A DNA stretch of 8,952 nt. Source: Desulfocapsa sp. (lineage in GTDB: Bacteria > Desulfobacterota > Desulfobulbia > Desulfobulbales > Desulfocapsaceae). The translations under genes and the position numbers were made by a program. Positions 1 through 6,600 of the stretch are shown here, in pieces. Numbering within the stretch: position 1 is the stretch's first letter; every line of letters starts with the position of its first letter. The notes under the pieces were generated by a model that made no database searches, was not told where the DNA came from, and saw only the letters and a list, made by a program, of their open reading frames with translations. The DNA is taken from positions 1 through 8,952 of the forward strand of contig JAOZLM010000081.1 in the NCBI GenBank assembly GCA_029934815.1, read 5' to 3'.

Positions 1-465
1 ATCACCCCGGGGAGTATCAAGAGGTTTTATTTCAATATTTACTGGAAAATGGTGCTCTTTACTAAAATGCAGTATTTCACGAAGCAGTGGGATTTGCTGT
101 CCCTGTATAGCTGGTTTTTCACTGTTTTCTACTTCGCCACTTGCCACAGTCGCGAATGGATCGTCAGTCAAAAACCATGAACCGGCATCCAGTTTGCGCA
201 ACTCTTCCAGTGTGAACTGGCTTACATCGCATTGCTTTTGCGTGCTAAATATCTTGTGCGTAGCGATATTTGTGGTGCGCTCTAAGCTGGCGTCATGGAA
301 GATAACCAGTTCTTTGTCCTTAGTCATTCGGACATCTGTTTCCCAGCAGTGTGCGCCGCATTCCCGGGCCTTTTTCAAGGACAAAAGCGTATTTTCCGGT
401 GCAATGGAACGTGCGCCGCGATGGGCACAAATTAAACCGTGTTGAGGCAGATGGTCAAAAAACAT
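1..465 (-). CDS. Glycerophosphodiester phosphodiesterase (GDPD family), N-terminal 155 residues, cut by window edge
   Basis: Read on the minus strand from the ATG at 465 to base 1, the frame stays open for exactly 155 codons and leaves the window without a stop. The family hydrolyses glycerophosphodiesters (deacylated phospholipids such as glycerophosphoethanolamine or glycerophosphocholine) to glycerol-3-phosphate and an alcohol. Visible family residues are AHRG (His15, Arg16), APENT (Glu24), ETDV (metal ligands Glu42 and Asp44), FHD (His57), KLDAGSWF near residue 91, and NIEIK (Glu145, Lys147). There is no signal peptide, so it is probably cytoplasmic like UgpQ rather than periplasmic like GlpQ. 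The start is supported by an AAGGA Shine-Dalgarno about 10 bases upstream. Family members are usually near 240-250 residues, so roughly the last 90 are missing. It is divergent from the DeoR-family gene, with palindromes between them. Family call is firm; substrate is unknown. Confidence 0.92.
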   Translation of the reverse strand, partial: MFFDHLPQHGLICAHRGARSIAPENTLLSLKKARECGAHCWETDVRMTKDKELVIFHDASLERTTNIATHKIFSTQKQCDVSQFTLEELRKLDAGSWFLTDDPFATVASGEVENSEKPAIQGQQIPLLREILHFSKEHHFPVNIEIKPLDTPRGD

Positions 466-504
466 CGAAATTGTAATCCTTTTTTCCGTTGAAATGGAGA
501 CTGC

Positions 505-520
505 TTAAGCGATCACTTAA
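505..520. promoter_or_regulatory. Candidate operator palindrome TTAAGCGATCACTTAA
   Basis: This 16-base palindrome has only one mismatched base pair (C against A in the sixth pair). It lies 40 bases upstream of the phosphodiesterase start and just downstream of a possible -10 (TATTAT on the minus strand, about 519-524). Dyad symmetry at a transcription start is typical of a repressor site. The neighbouring DeoR-family protein is the obvious candidate, but no consensus for it can be derived here. Confidence 0.4.
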
Positions 521-548
521 TAATACACAAAAATGTAGCTCCAGAAAA

Positions 549-585
549 GAAGGTATACTATGCCCTTTACCACATAGAAACCTTC
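549..585. repeat. Imperfect inverted repeat (hairpin) in the divergent intergenic region
   Basis: GAAGGT (549-554) pairs with ACCTTC (580-585), and CTATG (558-562) pairs with CATAG (573-577), leaving a 10-base loop and small unpaired bases between the two stem segments. It could be a DNA-binding dyad or an RNA structure in a long phosphodiesterase leader. No poly-T tract follows in either direction, so it does not look like a terminator. Confidence 0.45.
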
Positions 586-680
586 CGAACAAGCACCAAA
601 TATGACCGAAACACTATGTTTGGGCCAGCGATAAACTCTTTTGCAGGCTGACATCGACCGGGGTGACAAATAGTGATAGT

Positions 681-699
681 TAATGTTTACAGGACATTA
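681..699. promoter_or_regulatory. Candidate operator TAATGT-N7-ACATTA
   Basis: Perfect 6-base inverted arms (681-686 and 694-699) are separated by 7 bases. The centre is about 140 bases upstream of the DeoR start. The AATGTT-type half-site resembles the general look of GlpR-family sites, but this is by eye and weak. It may serve autoregulation of the DeoR gene or control of the divergent phosphodiesterase. Confidence 0.4.
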
Positions 700-761
700 T
701 AAGGACGAATAACCATTTAATGGATTCCCTTTCCCCTCCTGAAACCAAATACTTCATGATA

Positions 762-789
762 TTGACAAGCCGGGAAAAAAAGGATACGT
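762..789 (+). promoter_or_regulatory. Possible sigma70 promoter of the DeoR-family gene
   Basis: A perfect -35 hexamer TTGACA lies at 762-767. The -10 is poor: the best candidates, GATACG (783-788) or ATACGT (784-789), have spacers of 15-16 bases. A regulator gene with a weak promoter is plausible, but the assignment rests mainly on the -35. Confidence 0.3.
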
Positions 790-831
790 CCTATTGTGAA
801 GGAAGTCGCTCATCAATTATACGGAGTATCC

Positions 832-1599
832 ATGAACCCCAGTGACAGACAAAATAAAATAATAAATATTGTTCGGGAACGCAACCGTGTTGCCGTCGAT
901 GAACTTGCAAAGCTCTTGAAAATTTCAAAGGAAACTGTTCGCAGAGATCTTTCAACACTTGCAAAGGTAGGAAAAGTTCAGAAATTCCATGGCGGAGCCT
1001 CCCTGCCTGTAATGACAGGGGAAGGGCTTTTTCGTGATCGAATGAGTGAGAATTCGGCAGCAAAGGCTGCAATTGCCGAAGAGGCTGTAAAGCTTATTGC
1101 ACCAGGTGAGACAATACTGGTTGATACCGGTTCGACAACCCTCTATTTTGCAGAAAAACTTGCTGAAATTTCAGGATTAACTGTTGTTACTAATTCAGCA
1201 GAAATTGCCAGAATTGTTAGTCTTGCTCATTCGCAATCAAAAGCTTTTTTGCTGGGCGGGGAATTCAATGCTGATAACCGGCAGACAGTGGGAAGTATGG
1301 CTGTTCAGCAGATTCGTTCATTTCGGGCACATCATGCGATTCTCACCGTAACCGCATTGGATTTGCGAACTGGTGTGATGGACTTTTTTATTGAAGAAGC
1401 CCAGGTTGCACGAGCAATGATAGAACAGGCTGAATCCGTAACAATCCTTGTGGATAGCACTAAGTTTGGCAGAATTGCGTCATTTGAAGTGTGTGGACTG
1501 GATCGGGTGACTAATCTTGTGTGCGATCAGCCTCCTTCTGCAAAGATTTTGGCGTCGATGACAAAGGCTGGTGTTAATGTGTTCTGTGCTGAGCAGTAA
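832..1599 (+). CDS. DeoR/GlpR-family transcriptional repressor
   Basis: This 255-residue protein has the usual DeoR length. Residues about 6-58 form the winged helix-turn-helix, with the recognition segment SKETVRRDL (32-40) and the wing HGGASLP (53-59). Residues about 75-255 form the sugar-phosphate sensor domain, with DTGSTT (98-103), TNSAEIA (120-126), GGEF (142-145) and the family signature DSTKFGR (208-214). Such proteins are usually repressors released by a phosphorylated sugar or polyol; GlpR senses glycerol-3-phosphate. The ATG at 832 is preferred because ACGGAG lies 5 bases upstream. An in-frame GTG at 796 would add 12 residues but has no ribosome binding site. It is divergent from the phosphodiesterase, whose product would be glycerol-3-phosphate, and convergent with the catabolic genes. 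Family certain; the effector is inferred. Confidence 0.93.
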   Translation: MNPSDRQNKIINIVRERNRVAVDELAKLLKISKETVRRDLSTLAKVGKVQKFHGGASLPVMTGEGLFRDRMSENSAAKAAIAEEAVKLIAPGETILVDTGSTTLYFAEKLAEISGLTVVTNSAEIARIVSLAHSQSKAFLLGGEFNADNRQTVGSMAVQQIRSFRAHHAILTVTALDLRTGVMDFFIEEAQVARAMIEQAESVTILVDSTKFGRIASFEVCGLDRVTNLVCDQPPSAKILASMTKAGVNVFCAEQ

Positions 1600-1623
1600 T
1601 ATGCTGGTAGATAATATGGGTGA

Positions 1624-2325
1624 TTAATGCTGCACAAAGCTGATGATCCAGCTGACAAACTGTGCGTTGTCCGGTGTAATGGTTAAAGAGTTCAGGCCTT
1701 CCTCGATTGTATCTGCCTCTATGAGATGTCTTCTGTCGTTTATCAATGTTCGGGAATATTCCGTACTCCATTCGGGGTGCCCCTGGATACTTAAGAAATG
1801 CTCTCCCCACTGCACAATAAAAAAAGGACAGAAATCACTCTCAGCGATAACAAGTGCATCATCCGGTAGTTCACTGATCTGATCCTGATGGCTGACAAGT
1901 ATATTAATCCCGGTTGCTTTGTCGTTCATCCATGCAGGGTGAGAAATGATTCGATTTGCAGCAATTCCGATCCCCCAGCCCCTGTCAGATTTTTCAACCG
2001 TTTGATGTCGAGCCATGGCAATAAGCTGATGGCCAAAACAGATTCCGATGAGTTTTTTCTGATGTTTGTCCAGCAGCTGAATAAAACTGACTAATTGCTG
2101 CACCCATTCCAGATCGTCATAGACCGATGCTTTACTGCCGGTTGTGATAAAAAAATCGTATTCATCAATGTTTGTCGGGAGTTTTCCCTGCTGGCAGTCA
2201 TAATTATCAAATGAGAGAGGAATATCGATTTCACTAAACATCCGTTCAACCATTTTGGGGTAATTACCAAAACGGTGCTGAAACTTCTCAAGTACATTAT
2301 CACATTGGAGAATGGCCACCTTCAC
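1624..2325 (-). CDS. Class I glutamine amidotransferase-type gamma-glutamyl hydrolase
   Basis: This 233-residue single-domain protein matches the GMP-synthase-like class I glutamine amidotransferase fold. The nucleophile elbow is GICFGHQ (Cys96), the second half of the triad is GHPEW (His183, Glu185), the oxyanion-loop region is TTGSKASVYD (61-70), and SHQDQ (145-149) is typical of the family. There is no synthetase domain, so it probably acts as a free hydrolase that splits gamma-glutamyl amides, the role PuuD (a related peptidase C26 enzyme) plays in the Puu pathway. The start is GTG at 2325, only 3 bases after the alcohol dehydrogenase stop. Its Shine-Dalgarno AGGGAG (2337-2342) lies inside the last codons of that gene, so the two are probably translationally coupled. 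It is the last gene of the operon. The exact substrate is inferred from neighbours. Confidence 0.87.
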   Translation of the reverse strand: MKVAILQCDNVLEKFQHRFGNYPKMVERMFSEIDIPLSFDNYDCQQGKLPTNIDEYDFFITTGSKASVYDDLEWVQQLVSFIQLLDKHQKKLIGICFGHQLIAMARHQTVEKSDRGWGIGIAANRIISHPAWMNDKATGINILVSHQDQISELPDDALVIAESDFCPFFIVQWGEHFLSIQGHPEWSTEYSRTLINDRRHLIEADTIEEGLNSLTITPDNAQFVSWIISFVQH

Positions 2326-2328
2326 GGT

Positions 2329-3489
2329 TTATAACACTCCCTGAACAGCATTGATGAAAATTTCCTTATACTCACCAGCACTAAAACTGATTGGATTGCC
2401 ACCAGCTGATGGGTCTGCAACTGCCATGTCAGCGACGGTTTCCGCTTGTTCGATATCGATATCAATGGAAGCAAGAGTATGTGGAATACCGAGCTCTTCT
2501 CTAAATGAGACTACCCAGTTTAGAAAAGCATCAAAACCCGGTTCTTTAAATGCCATATATTTGCTTAAGCGTTCAATGCGTGATTCGATTTTGCTACGAT
2601 TTGCTTTGAGAACATAGGGCATTAGGATTGCATTCAACATTCCATGGTGGGCGTTATATAATGCGCCCAGGGGATGCGCCAATGCATGCATTGCACCAAG
2701 CCCTTTCTGGAAAGCAGTCGCTCCCATACTCGAGCAAACAAGCATCTGGGTGCGAGCCTCAATATCCGTTCCATCCGTTACAGCACGCGGAAGATATTCC
2801 TGTACCAGACGAATACCTTCCACAGCAATGCCGGTTGCCATTGGGTGGTAAAAAGGTGAACAGAGTGCTTCCAGATTGTGTGACAGCGCGTCCATTCCGG
2901 TGGCAGCAGTAATCGATGGAGGCAGGCCGACGGTGAGTTCCGGATCTAAAATCACTTGTCCGGGAAGCATTGCAGGATGAAAGATAATCTTTTTAATATG
3001 ATTTTCCTGGTCGGTAATCACCGATGCACGGCCGACTTCAGATCCCGTTCCGGCAGTGGTGGGTACTGCAATCACCGGTGCTACGCCATCAACATTCACC
3101 CGCAGCCAGTTGTCTCCAACATCTTCAAAATCCCAGATAGGTCTGTTTTGCCCGGCCATTAGTGCCACGGCTTTTCCTGCGTCCAGTGCTGAACCACCGC
3201 CAAAAGCAATTACGCCATCGTGATTATGCTCAAGATACCAGGATGTTCCATCGTCGATATTTTTGCCAGTTGGATTGGCCTGGATATTTGAAAACAGTCC
3301 GCAATTTAGCCCAGAAGCTTTCAAACTATCAATTATAGGCTGTAGCATGGGTAACGCTGCAAGCCCGGGATCGGTGATTAAAAGCGGAGATTTCATCCCC
3401 ATTGATTTGCACAGATCTGCAAGTTCTCCAATACGTCCGGCGCCAACTTTAATGTTGGTCGGGTAATTCCAGTTTGCTGAATAGCTCAT
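2329..3489 (-). CDS. Iron-containing (group III) alcohol dehydrogenase
   Basis: This 386-residue protein has the normal length for the Fe-ADH family, which interconverts alcohols and aldehydes with NAD(P). The N-terminal half binds the nucleotide: GGGSALDAGKAVA (97-109) and PTTAGTGSEVG (143-153). The C-terminal half carries the metal ligands: Asp200 and His204 (GMDALSHNLEAL), His268 (in GAMHALAHPLG) and His282 (in NAHHG), placed as in FucO. All four are present, so it should be active. The ATG at 3489 gives the usual family N-terminus, but no good Shine-Dalgarno precedes it; the upstream sequence is an A-rich tract and a hairpin repeat. In this operon the likely job is oxidation of the hydroxyl group of a gamma-glutamyl amino alcohol to an aldehyde for the upstream aldehyde dehydrogenase. 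Family certain; substrate inferred. Confidence 0.93.
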   Translation of the reverse strand: MSYSANWNYPTNIKVGAGRIGELADLCKSMGMKSPLLITDPGLAALPMLQPIIDSLKASGLNCGLFSNIQANPTGKNIDDGTSWYLEHNHDGVIAFGGGSALDAGKAVALMAGQNRPIWDFEDVGDNWLRVNVDGVAPVIAVPTTAGTGSEVGRASVITDQENHIKKIIFHPAMLPGQVILDPELTVGLPPSITAATGMDALSHNLEALCSPFYHPMATGIAVEGIRLVQEYLPRAVTDGTDIEARTQMLVCSSMGATAFQKGLGAMHALAHPLGALYNAHHGMLNAILMPYVLKANRSKIESRIERLSKYMAFKEPGFDAFLNWVVSFREELGIPHTLASIDIDIEQAETVADMAVADPSAGGNPISFSAGEYKEIFINAVQGVL

Positions 3490-3513
3490 AGTATATTTTA
3501 AAGTGTTTTTTTT

Positions 3514-3647
3514 TGATAAACTCGTAAAAAGCTCCAGCCCGTCATTCCGGACTTGATCCGGAATCTATAAGTTGCTGTAACCACAAGATTCCGGATCGAG
3601 TCCGGAATGACGGATTTGACGTATTGTGTCTTTTTACGACGCCATCA
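3514..3647. repeat. Palindromic intergenic repeat with long hairpin, MITE-like
   Basis: Two 28-base arms (3539-3566 and 3586-3613) are reverse complements with a single mismatch, which would still pair as G-U in RNA. The loop is 19 bases. Outside them is a second pair of inverted ends: TCGTAAAAA (3522-3530) and TTTTTACGA (3631-3639), extendable imperfectly through TGAT (3514-3517) and ATCA (3644-3647). The arm core GTCATTCCGGA...TCCGGAATC resembles dispersed palindromic repeats in many proteobacterial genomes (from memory). The element fills most of the 155-base gap between the two dehydrogenase genes, and its right end overlaps the TGA stop of the aldehyde dehydrogenase. Transcribed as part of the operon it would form a very stable stem-loop 32 bases after that stop. 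Confidence 0.85.
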
Positions 3648-5033
3648 TATTTTTTTAATGTGAAAAGATTTAGGTCTGGTTAGGGATTCGTATCCCATAG
3701 CAGAAAGCGTACAGCCATGGCCGGAATTCTTTATTCCTGTCCAGGCAAGTTCCGGATCGAGATAGTCACAGCGATTGATAAAAAAAGTTCCTGTTTCAAC
3801 CTGTTGTCCCAGCGCGACTCCTGCATCAATATCCTTAGTGAAAATAGAGGCTGTTAAGCCATATTCACTATCGTTCATCAACTGAATCGCTTCCTCATCC
3901 GAGCTGATTTTCTGGATGCCGACCACAGGGCCAAAACTCTCTTCTGTCATAACACGCATGGTGTGATCCACATTGCTTAATACCTGTGGAGGAAGGTAGG
4001 CGCTGCCTGTTACATCTTCAGGGAAATCATCCGCACCGATATGAGCAACTGCGCCCTGGGATATTGCTTCTTTTGTCTGTTCACGAACAAAATCTGCGGC
4101 ACTTGCCCGAACAACAGGGCCAAGTGTGGTCGCAGGGTCATCAGAACGCCCAAGTTTCAACGTTTTTACCCAATCGACTGCCTGAGTAAGAAAGTCATCA
4201 TAGATAGCTTCGTGAACATAAATTCGTTCAATCCCGCAGCAAGATTGGCCTGAATTGTAAAATGCCCCATCCATGGTGGTATCGACTGCCTGGGCAATAT
4301 CCGCATCTGCTCGTACATAAGCAGGATCTTTTCCGCCAAGTTCTAAACCAATTCCAATAAAACGTCCGGCTGCTGCCTTTTCAACCATTTCACCACCCGG
4401 TACAGATCCGGTGAATGCAATATAGTTAATGCGGTCATCTTTAATCACTGTCTCGGTGTCTTGGTGCGACAGATGGAGATATTGAAACACTCCTTCGGGC
4501 AGTCCGCCAGCTAGAAAGGCTTCGTGTAACCGTTCTGCGCATAACGGTGTTTGAGCAGAGTGCTTTAGTACAACGGTGTTCCCGGCAAGGATCGCAGGCA
4601 TTATTGCATTGATTGCAGTTAAGTAAGGGTAGTTCCAGGGAGCAACTACAAAAATTACCCCGATGGCTTCCCGTTGAATCCAACGTTCAAAGCCTTCTTT
4701 TTCAGGAAGTTTTGTGGTTGCCAAACCCTGGTCGGCAAGTTTTATCATGGCTCTTGCACGTTCTTCCAAGCCGGCAACTTCTCCGGCAGCAGAACGAATC
4801 GGGCGACCCATCTGCCAGCAGATTTCTTTTGCGATATCTTCTTTTTTGGCAACGAAGGCATCAACTGCTTTTGAACAGAGTTCTTTGCGTTCTGCAAGCG
4901 GTGTCGCTTTCCATTTTTTTTGCACTGTTTGTGCTGTGTCCAGTGCCTGATTAATTGCATCTTGAGAGGCGTACTCTCGCTCTACATAGACGGAATTGTC
5001 AATTGGACTGATTGTGTTGATACCTTTTGTCAT
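3645..5033 (-). CDS. NAD(P)-dependent aldehyde dehydrogenase
   Basis: This 462-residue protein is a member of the ALDH superfamily. It has the oxyanion Asn134 in APWNYP (131-136), the cofactor lysine Lys157 in VLKHSAQTP, the coenzyme-fold segment FTGSVPGG (207-214), the general base Glu231 in LELGGKDP, the nucleophile Cys265 in GQSCCGIER, and ESFGPV (365-370) near the C-terminal half. The catalytic set is intact. The ATG at 5033 has GAGG 7 bases upstream and lies 24 bases after the ligase stop, so the two are co-transcribed. It should oxidise the aldehyde made by the alcohol dehydrogenase to an acid; in the proposed route gamma-glutamyl-glycinaldehyde becomes gamma-glutamylglycine. It is somewhat shorter than the common 480-500 residues. 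Its stop codon lies in the edge of the downstream repeat. The precise substrate cannot be read from the sequence. Confidence 0.93.
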   Translation of the reverse strand: MTKGINTISPIDNSVYVEREYASQDAINQALDTAQTVQKKWKATPLAERKELCSKAVDAFVAKKEDIAKEICWQMGRPIRSAAGEVAGLEERARAMIKLADQGLATTKLPEKEGFERWIQREAIGVIFVVAPWNYPYLTAINAIMPAILAGNTVVLKHSAQTPLCAERLHEAFLAGGLPEGVFQYLHLSHQDTETVIKDDRINYIAFTGSVPGGEMVEKAAAGRFIGIGLELGGKDPAYVRADADIAQAVDTTMDGAFYNSGQSCCGIERIYVHEAIYDDFLTQAVDWVKTLKLGRSDDPATTLGPVVRASAADFVREQTKEAISQGAVAHIGADDFPEDVTGSAYLPPQVLSNVDHTMRVMTEESFGPVVGIQKISSDEEAIQLMNDSEYGLTASIFTKDIDAGVALGQQVETGTFFINRCDYLDPELAWTGIKNSGHGCTLSAMGYESLTRPKSFHIKKI

Positions 5034-5057
5034 TATTATGCCTCAAAAACAAATTGA

Positions 5058-6440
5058 TTAGATGATTTCAAAATAGCGCTTGAGTTCCCAGTCGGTGATA
5101 TGTTTGCGAAACTCTCTGTCTTCCCATTCTCGTGATGCTGCAAAATGCTCAACAAAAGCATCTCCAAACAGGCTGCGTGCAGCATCTGAATTTTTAAGAG
5201 CCTGAGCAGCGTCCCACAGGTTACCGGGGAGTGCCAGGTGAGCAGGGTGCTTTTGATCGTAAGCATTGCCTGTAATTTCATTTTCCGGTTCCCACTGTTG
5301 TTCGATACCAACAAGACCGGAACCCAATGCAGCAGCCAGTGCGAGATAAGGGTTGGCATCGGCCGACCCAAGTCGATGTTCGACACGTTGAGATTTGTCG
5401 CTTCCGGGGATAATACGCAGGGCAGTGGTACGATTATCAATACCATAACTTGAATCAGTGGGTGCCCAGAAACCCGGAACCATACGTGAGTAACTGTTTA
5501 TTGTTGGCGCGATCATACACAAGATTTGCGGCATAAGCCTTTGTTGACCTGCAACAAAATGCCTCTGTATGGCGCTGATGTTGTTTTCCTGTGACGCATC
5601 GAAAAAGGCCGATCCCGAGCCGTTAGCGGAGCCTTCTTTATGACGAAGGGAGAGGTGGATATGGCCGCTTTGCCCCGGGTAATCATTTGACCATTTGGCC
5701 ATAAAGGTGGCCATTAATCCATTTTGCTGGGCCAGCACCTTCATAAAGGTTTTAAATAAAGCACCTTTGTCAGCAGCATTCAGGGCAGAATCAACAGTGA
5801 TAGCAGCCTCAAGTACACCGGGGCCTGTCTCAGTGTGTAAGCCCTCAATGGGGAAATCCATCTGCTGACCCAGTTCAAGAATCTGCTGGTGAAGGTCTGC
5901 ATGTGTTGAGCTGCGGATCATTGAATAGCCAAACCATCCCGGTGTCATAGGTTTTAGGTTGGTGTAGTTCTTTTCCCGAATGGAGTCAGGTGTTTCCTCA
6001 AACATAAAAAATTCATATTCCAACGCTGCAAAGGCATCAAAACCCATCTCGGCTGCTTTACTGATTACACGGCGCAATGTTCCGCGCGGGCAAACTGTTT
6101 CGGCCTGTTCCGCAAATTCTGCAATAAACAGCAGCATATTATCTTCCAACGGAATATCACGACAGCTATCTGGCAGCACCCGAGCAGGCGCATCCGGGTA
6201 GCCCGTATGCCAACCGGTATAGCTAACATTGTCGTATAACTGGTCTTTAGAATCCCAGCCCAGCACAACATCACAGAATGAAAATCCTTTATCCAGCGCA
6301 GAGAAGAATTTTTCACGGCTCATATATTTACCGCGCATAATCCCGTCGTTATCAAACAGGCCAACTTTAATATGGCTGAGGTCCCGTTCTTCTATAATTT
6401 TTTTTGCATCACTGATGCTTTTAACGTCTCTTGGATTCAT
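5058..6440 (-). CDS. Glutamine synthetase-like gamma-glutamyl amine ligase
   Basis: This 460-residue protein has the two-domain GS architecture: an N-terminal beta-grasp domain (about 20-110) and the catalytic domain (about 115-455). Metal and substrate residues are conserved: EYE (Glu141, Glu143), HTETGPG (Glu204), VLEAA (Glu211), SGHIH (His260), NSYSR (315-319), NRTTALR (336-342) and EHRLG (Glu354). The family ligates an amine to the gamma-carboxyl of glutamate using ATP. Where ammonia-using GS has GYEAP, with the ammonium-site Glu, this protein has GFWAP (Trp325), as in PuuA-like amine ligases. Clustering with alcohol and aldehyde dehydrogenases and a gamma-glutamyl hydrolase points to an amino alcohol, such as ethanolamine. 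It is first in the operon. The ATG at 6440 has no clear Shine-Dalgarno. Alternatives are a polyamine or alkylamine ligase; a biosynthetic GlnA is unlikely. Confidence 0.9.
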   Translation of the reverse strand: MNPRDVKSISDAKKIIEERDLSHIKVGLFDNDGIMRGKYMSREKFFSALDKGFSFCDVVLGWDSKDQLYDNVSYTGWHTGYPDAPARVLPDSCRDIPLEDNMLLFIAEFAEQAETVCPRGTLRRVISKAAEMGFDAFAALEYEFFMFEETPDSIREKNYTNLKPMTPGWFGYSMIRSSTHADLHQQILELGQQMDFPIEGLHTETGPGVLEAAITVDSALNAADKGALFKTFMKVLAQQNGLMATFMAKWSNDYPGQSGHIHLSLRHKEGSANGSGSAFFDASQENNISAIQRHFVAGQQRLMPQILCMIAPTINSYSRMVPGFWAPTDSSYGIDNRTTALRIIPGSDKSQRVEHRLGSADANPYLALAAALGSGLVGIEQQWEPENEITGNAYDQKHPAHLALPGNLWDAAQALKNSDAARSLFGDAFVEHFAASREWEDREFRKHITDWELKRYFEII

Positions 6441-6493
6441 ATTTGTGCCACTGTTTTGAATTGGTTTTATTTAATCTGTTTTACTGTTTTTAT

Positions 6494-6522
6494 GACATAC
6501 CATTGATGCTACTTTAAATCAA
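6494..6522 (-). promoter_or_regulatory. Possible sigma70 promoter of the catabolic operon
   Basis: On the minus strand TTGATT (6522-6517) is followed after 17 bases by TATGTC (6499-6494), with TG one base upstream of the -10 (extended -10 form). The implied start lies near 6487, giving a leader of about 46 bases to the ligase ATG. The hexamers are imperfect, so strength may depend on an activator. Confidence 0.35.
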
Positions 6523-6600
6523 AAAGTTTGACGAAGTATGGAGTGTAATTATCCAGATCAGATTAAATCGGGAAACATCTCAATCACCGTTCAATAGTCC

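Larger units (their letters stand above)
466..831. other. Intergenic regulatory region between the phosphodiesterase and DeoR genes
   Basis: These 366 bases hold no convincing gene. The region is AT-rich and must carry the promoters of two divergent genes. I see three inverted repeats (505-520, 549-585, 681-699), a consensus -35 hexamer (762-767) and the Shine-Dalgarno of the DeoR gene (821-826), each listed separately. A partial GTG-initiated extension of the DeoR frame begins at 796 but has no ribosome binding site. Confidence 0.7.

Noticed and set aside
796..831. GTG start extending the DeoR protein by 12 residues
   Set aside because: No Shine-Dalgarno precedes it, and the ATG at 832 has ACGGAG and gives the usual family N-terminus.
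791..1072. 93-residue minus-strand open frame opposite the DeoR gene
   Set aside because: It is antisense to the conserved winged helix and shows no domain or ribosome site.
1600..1623. Terminator between the convergent DeoR and hydrolase genes
   Set aside because: The 24-base gap contains no GC-rich hairpin with a T-tract that I can find; termination there may be Rho-dependent or lie within the genes.
3539..3613. Rho-independent terminator after the aldehyde dehydrogenase gene
   Set aside because: The stem is long, but no T-tract follows it directly on the minus strand (nine mixed bases come before TTTTT). The matching outer inverted ends make a dispersed repeat more likely, though partial attenuation remains possible.
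5036..5446. 136-residue minus-strand open frame in another register within the ligase 3' end
   Set aside because: It overlaps conserved GS catalytic codons in the true frame and has no independent support.
1624..6440. Classical Puu putrescine pathway
   Set aside because: There is no gamma-glutamylputrescine oxidase (PuuB-like FAD protein) gene; an Fe-alcohol dehydrogenase is in the set, which fits an amino alcohol better.
6445..6450. TGGCAC on the minus strand just before the ligase start, as a sigma54 promoter
   Set aside because: The matching TTGC box at the required spacing is absent, and the site directly abuts the ATG, leaving no leader.
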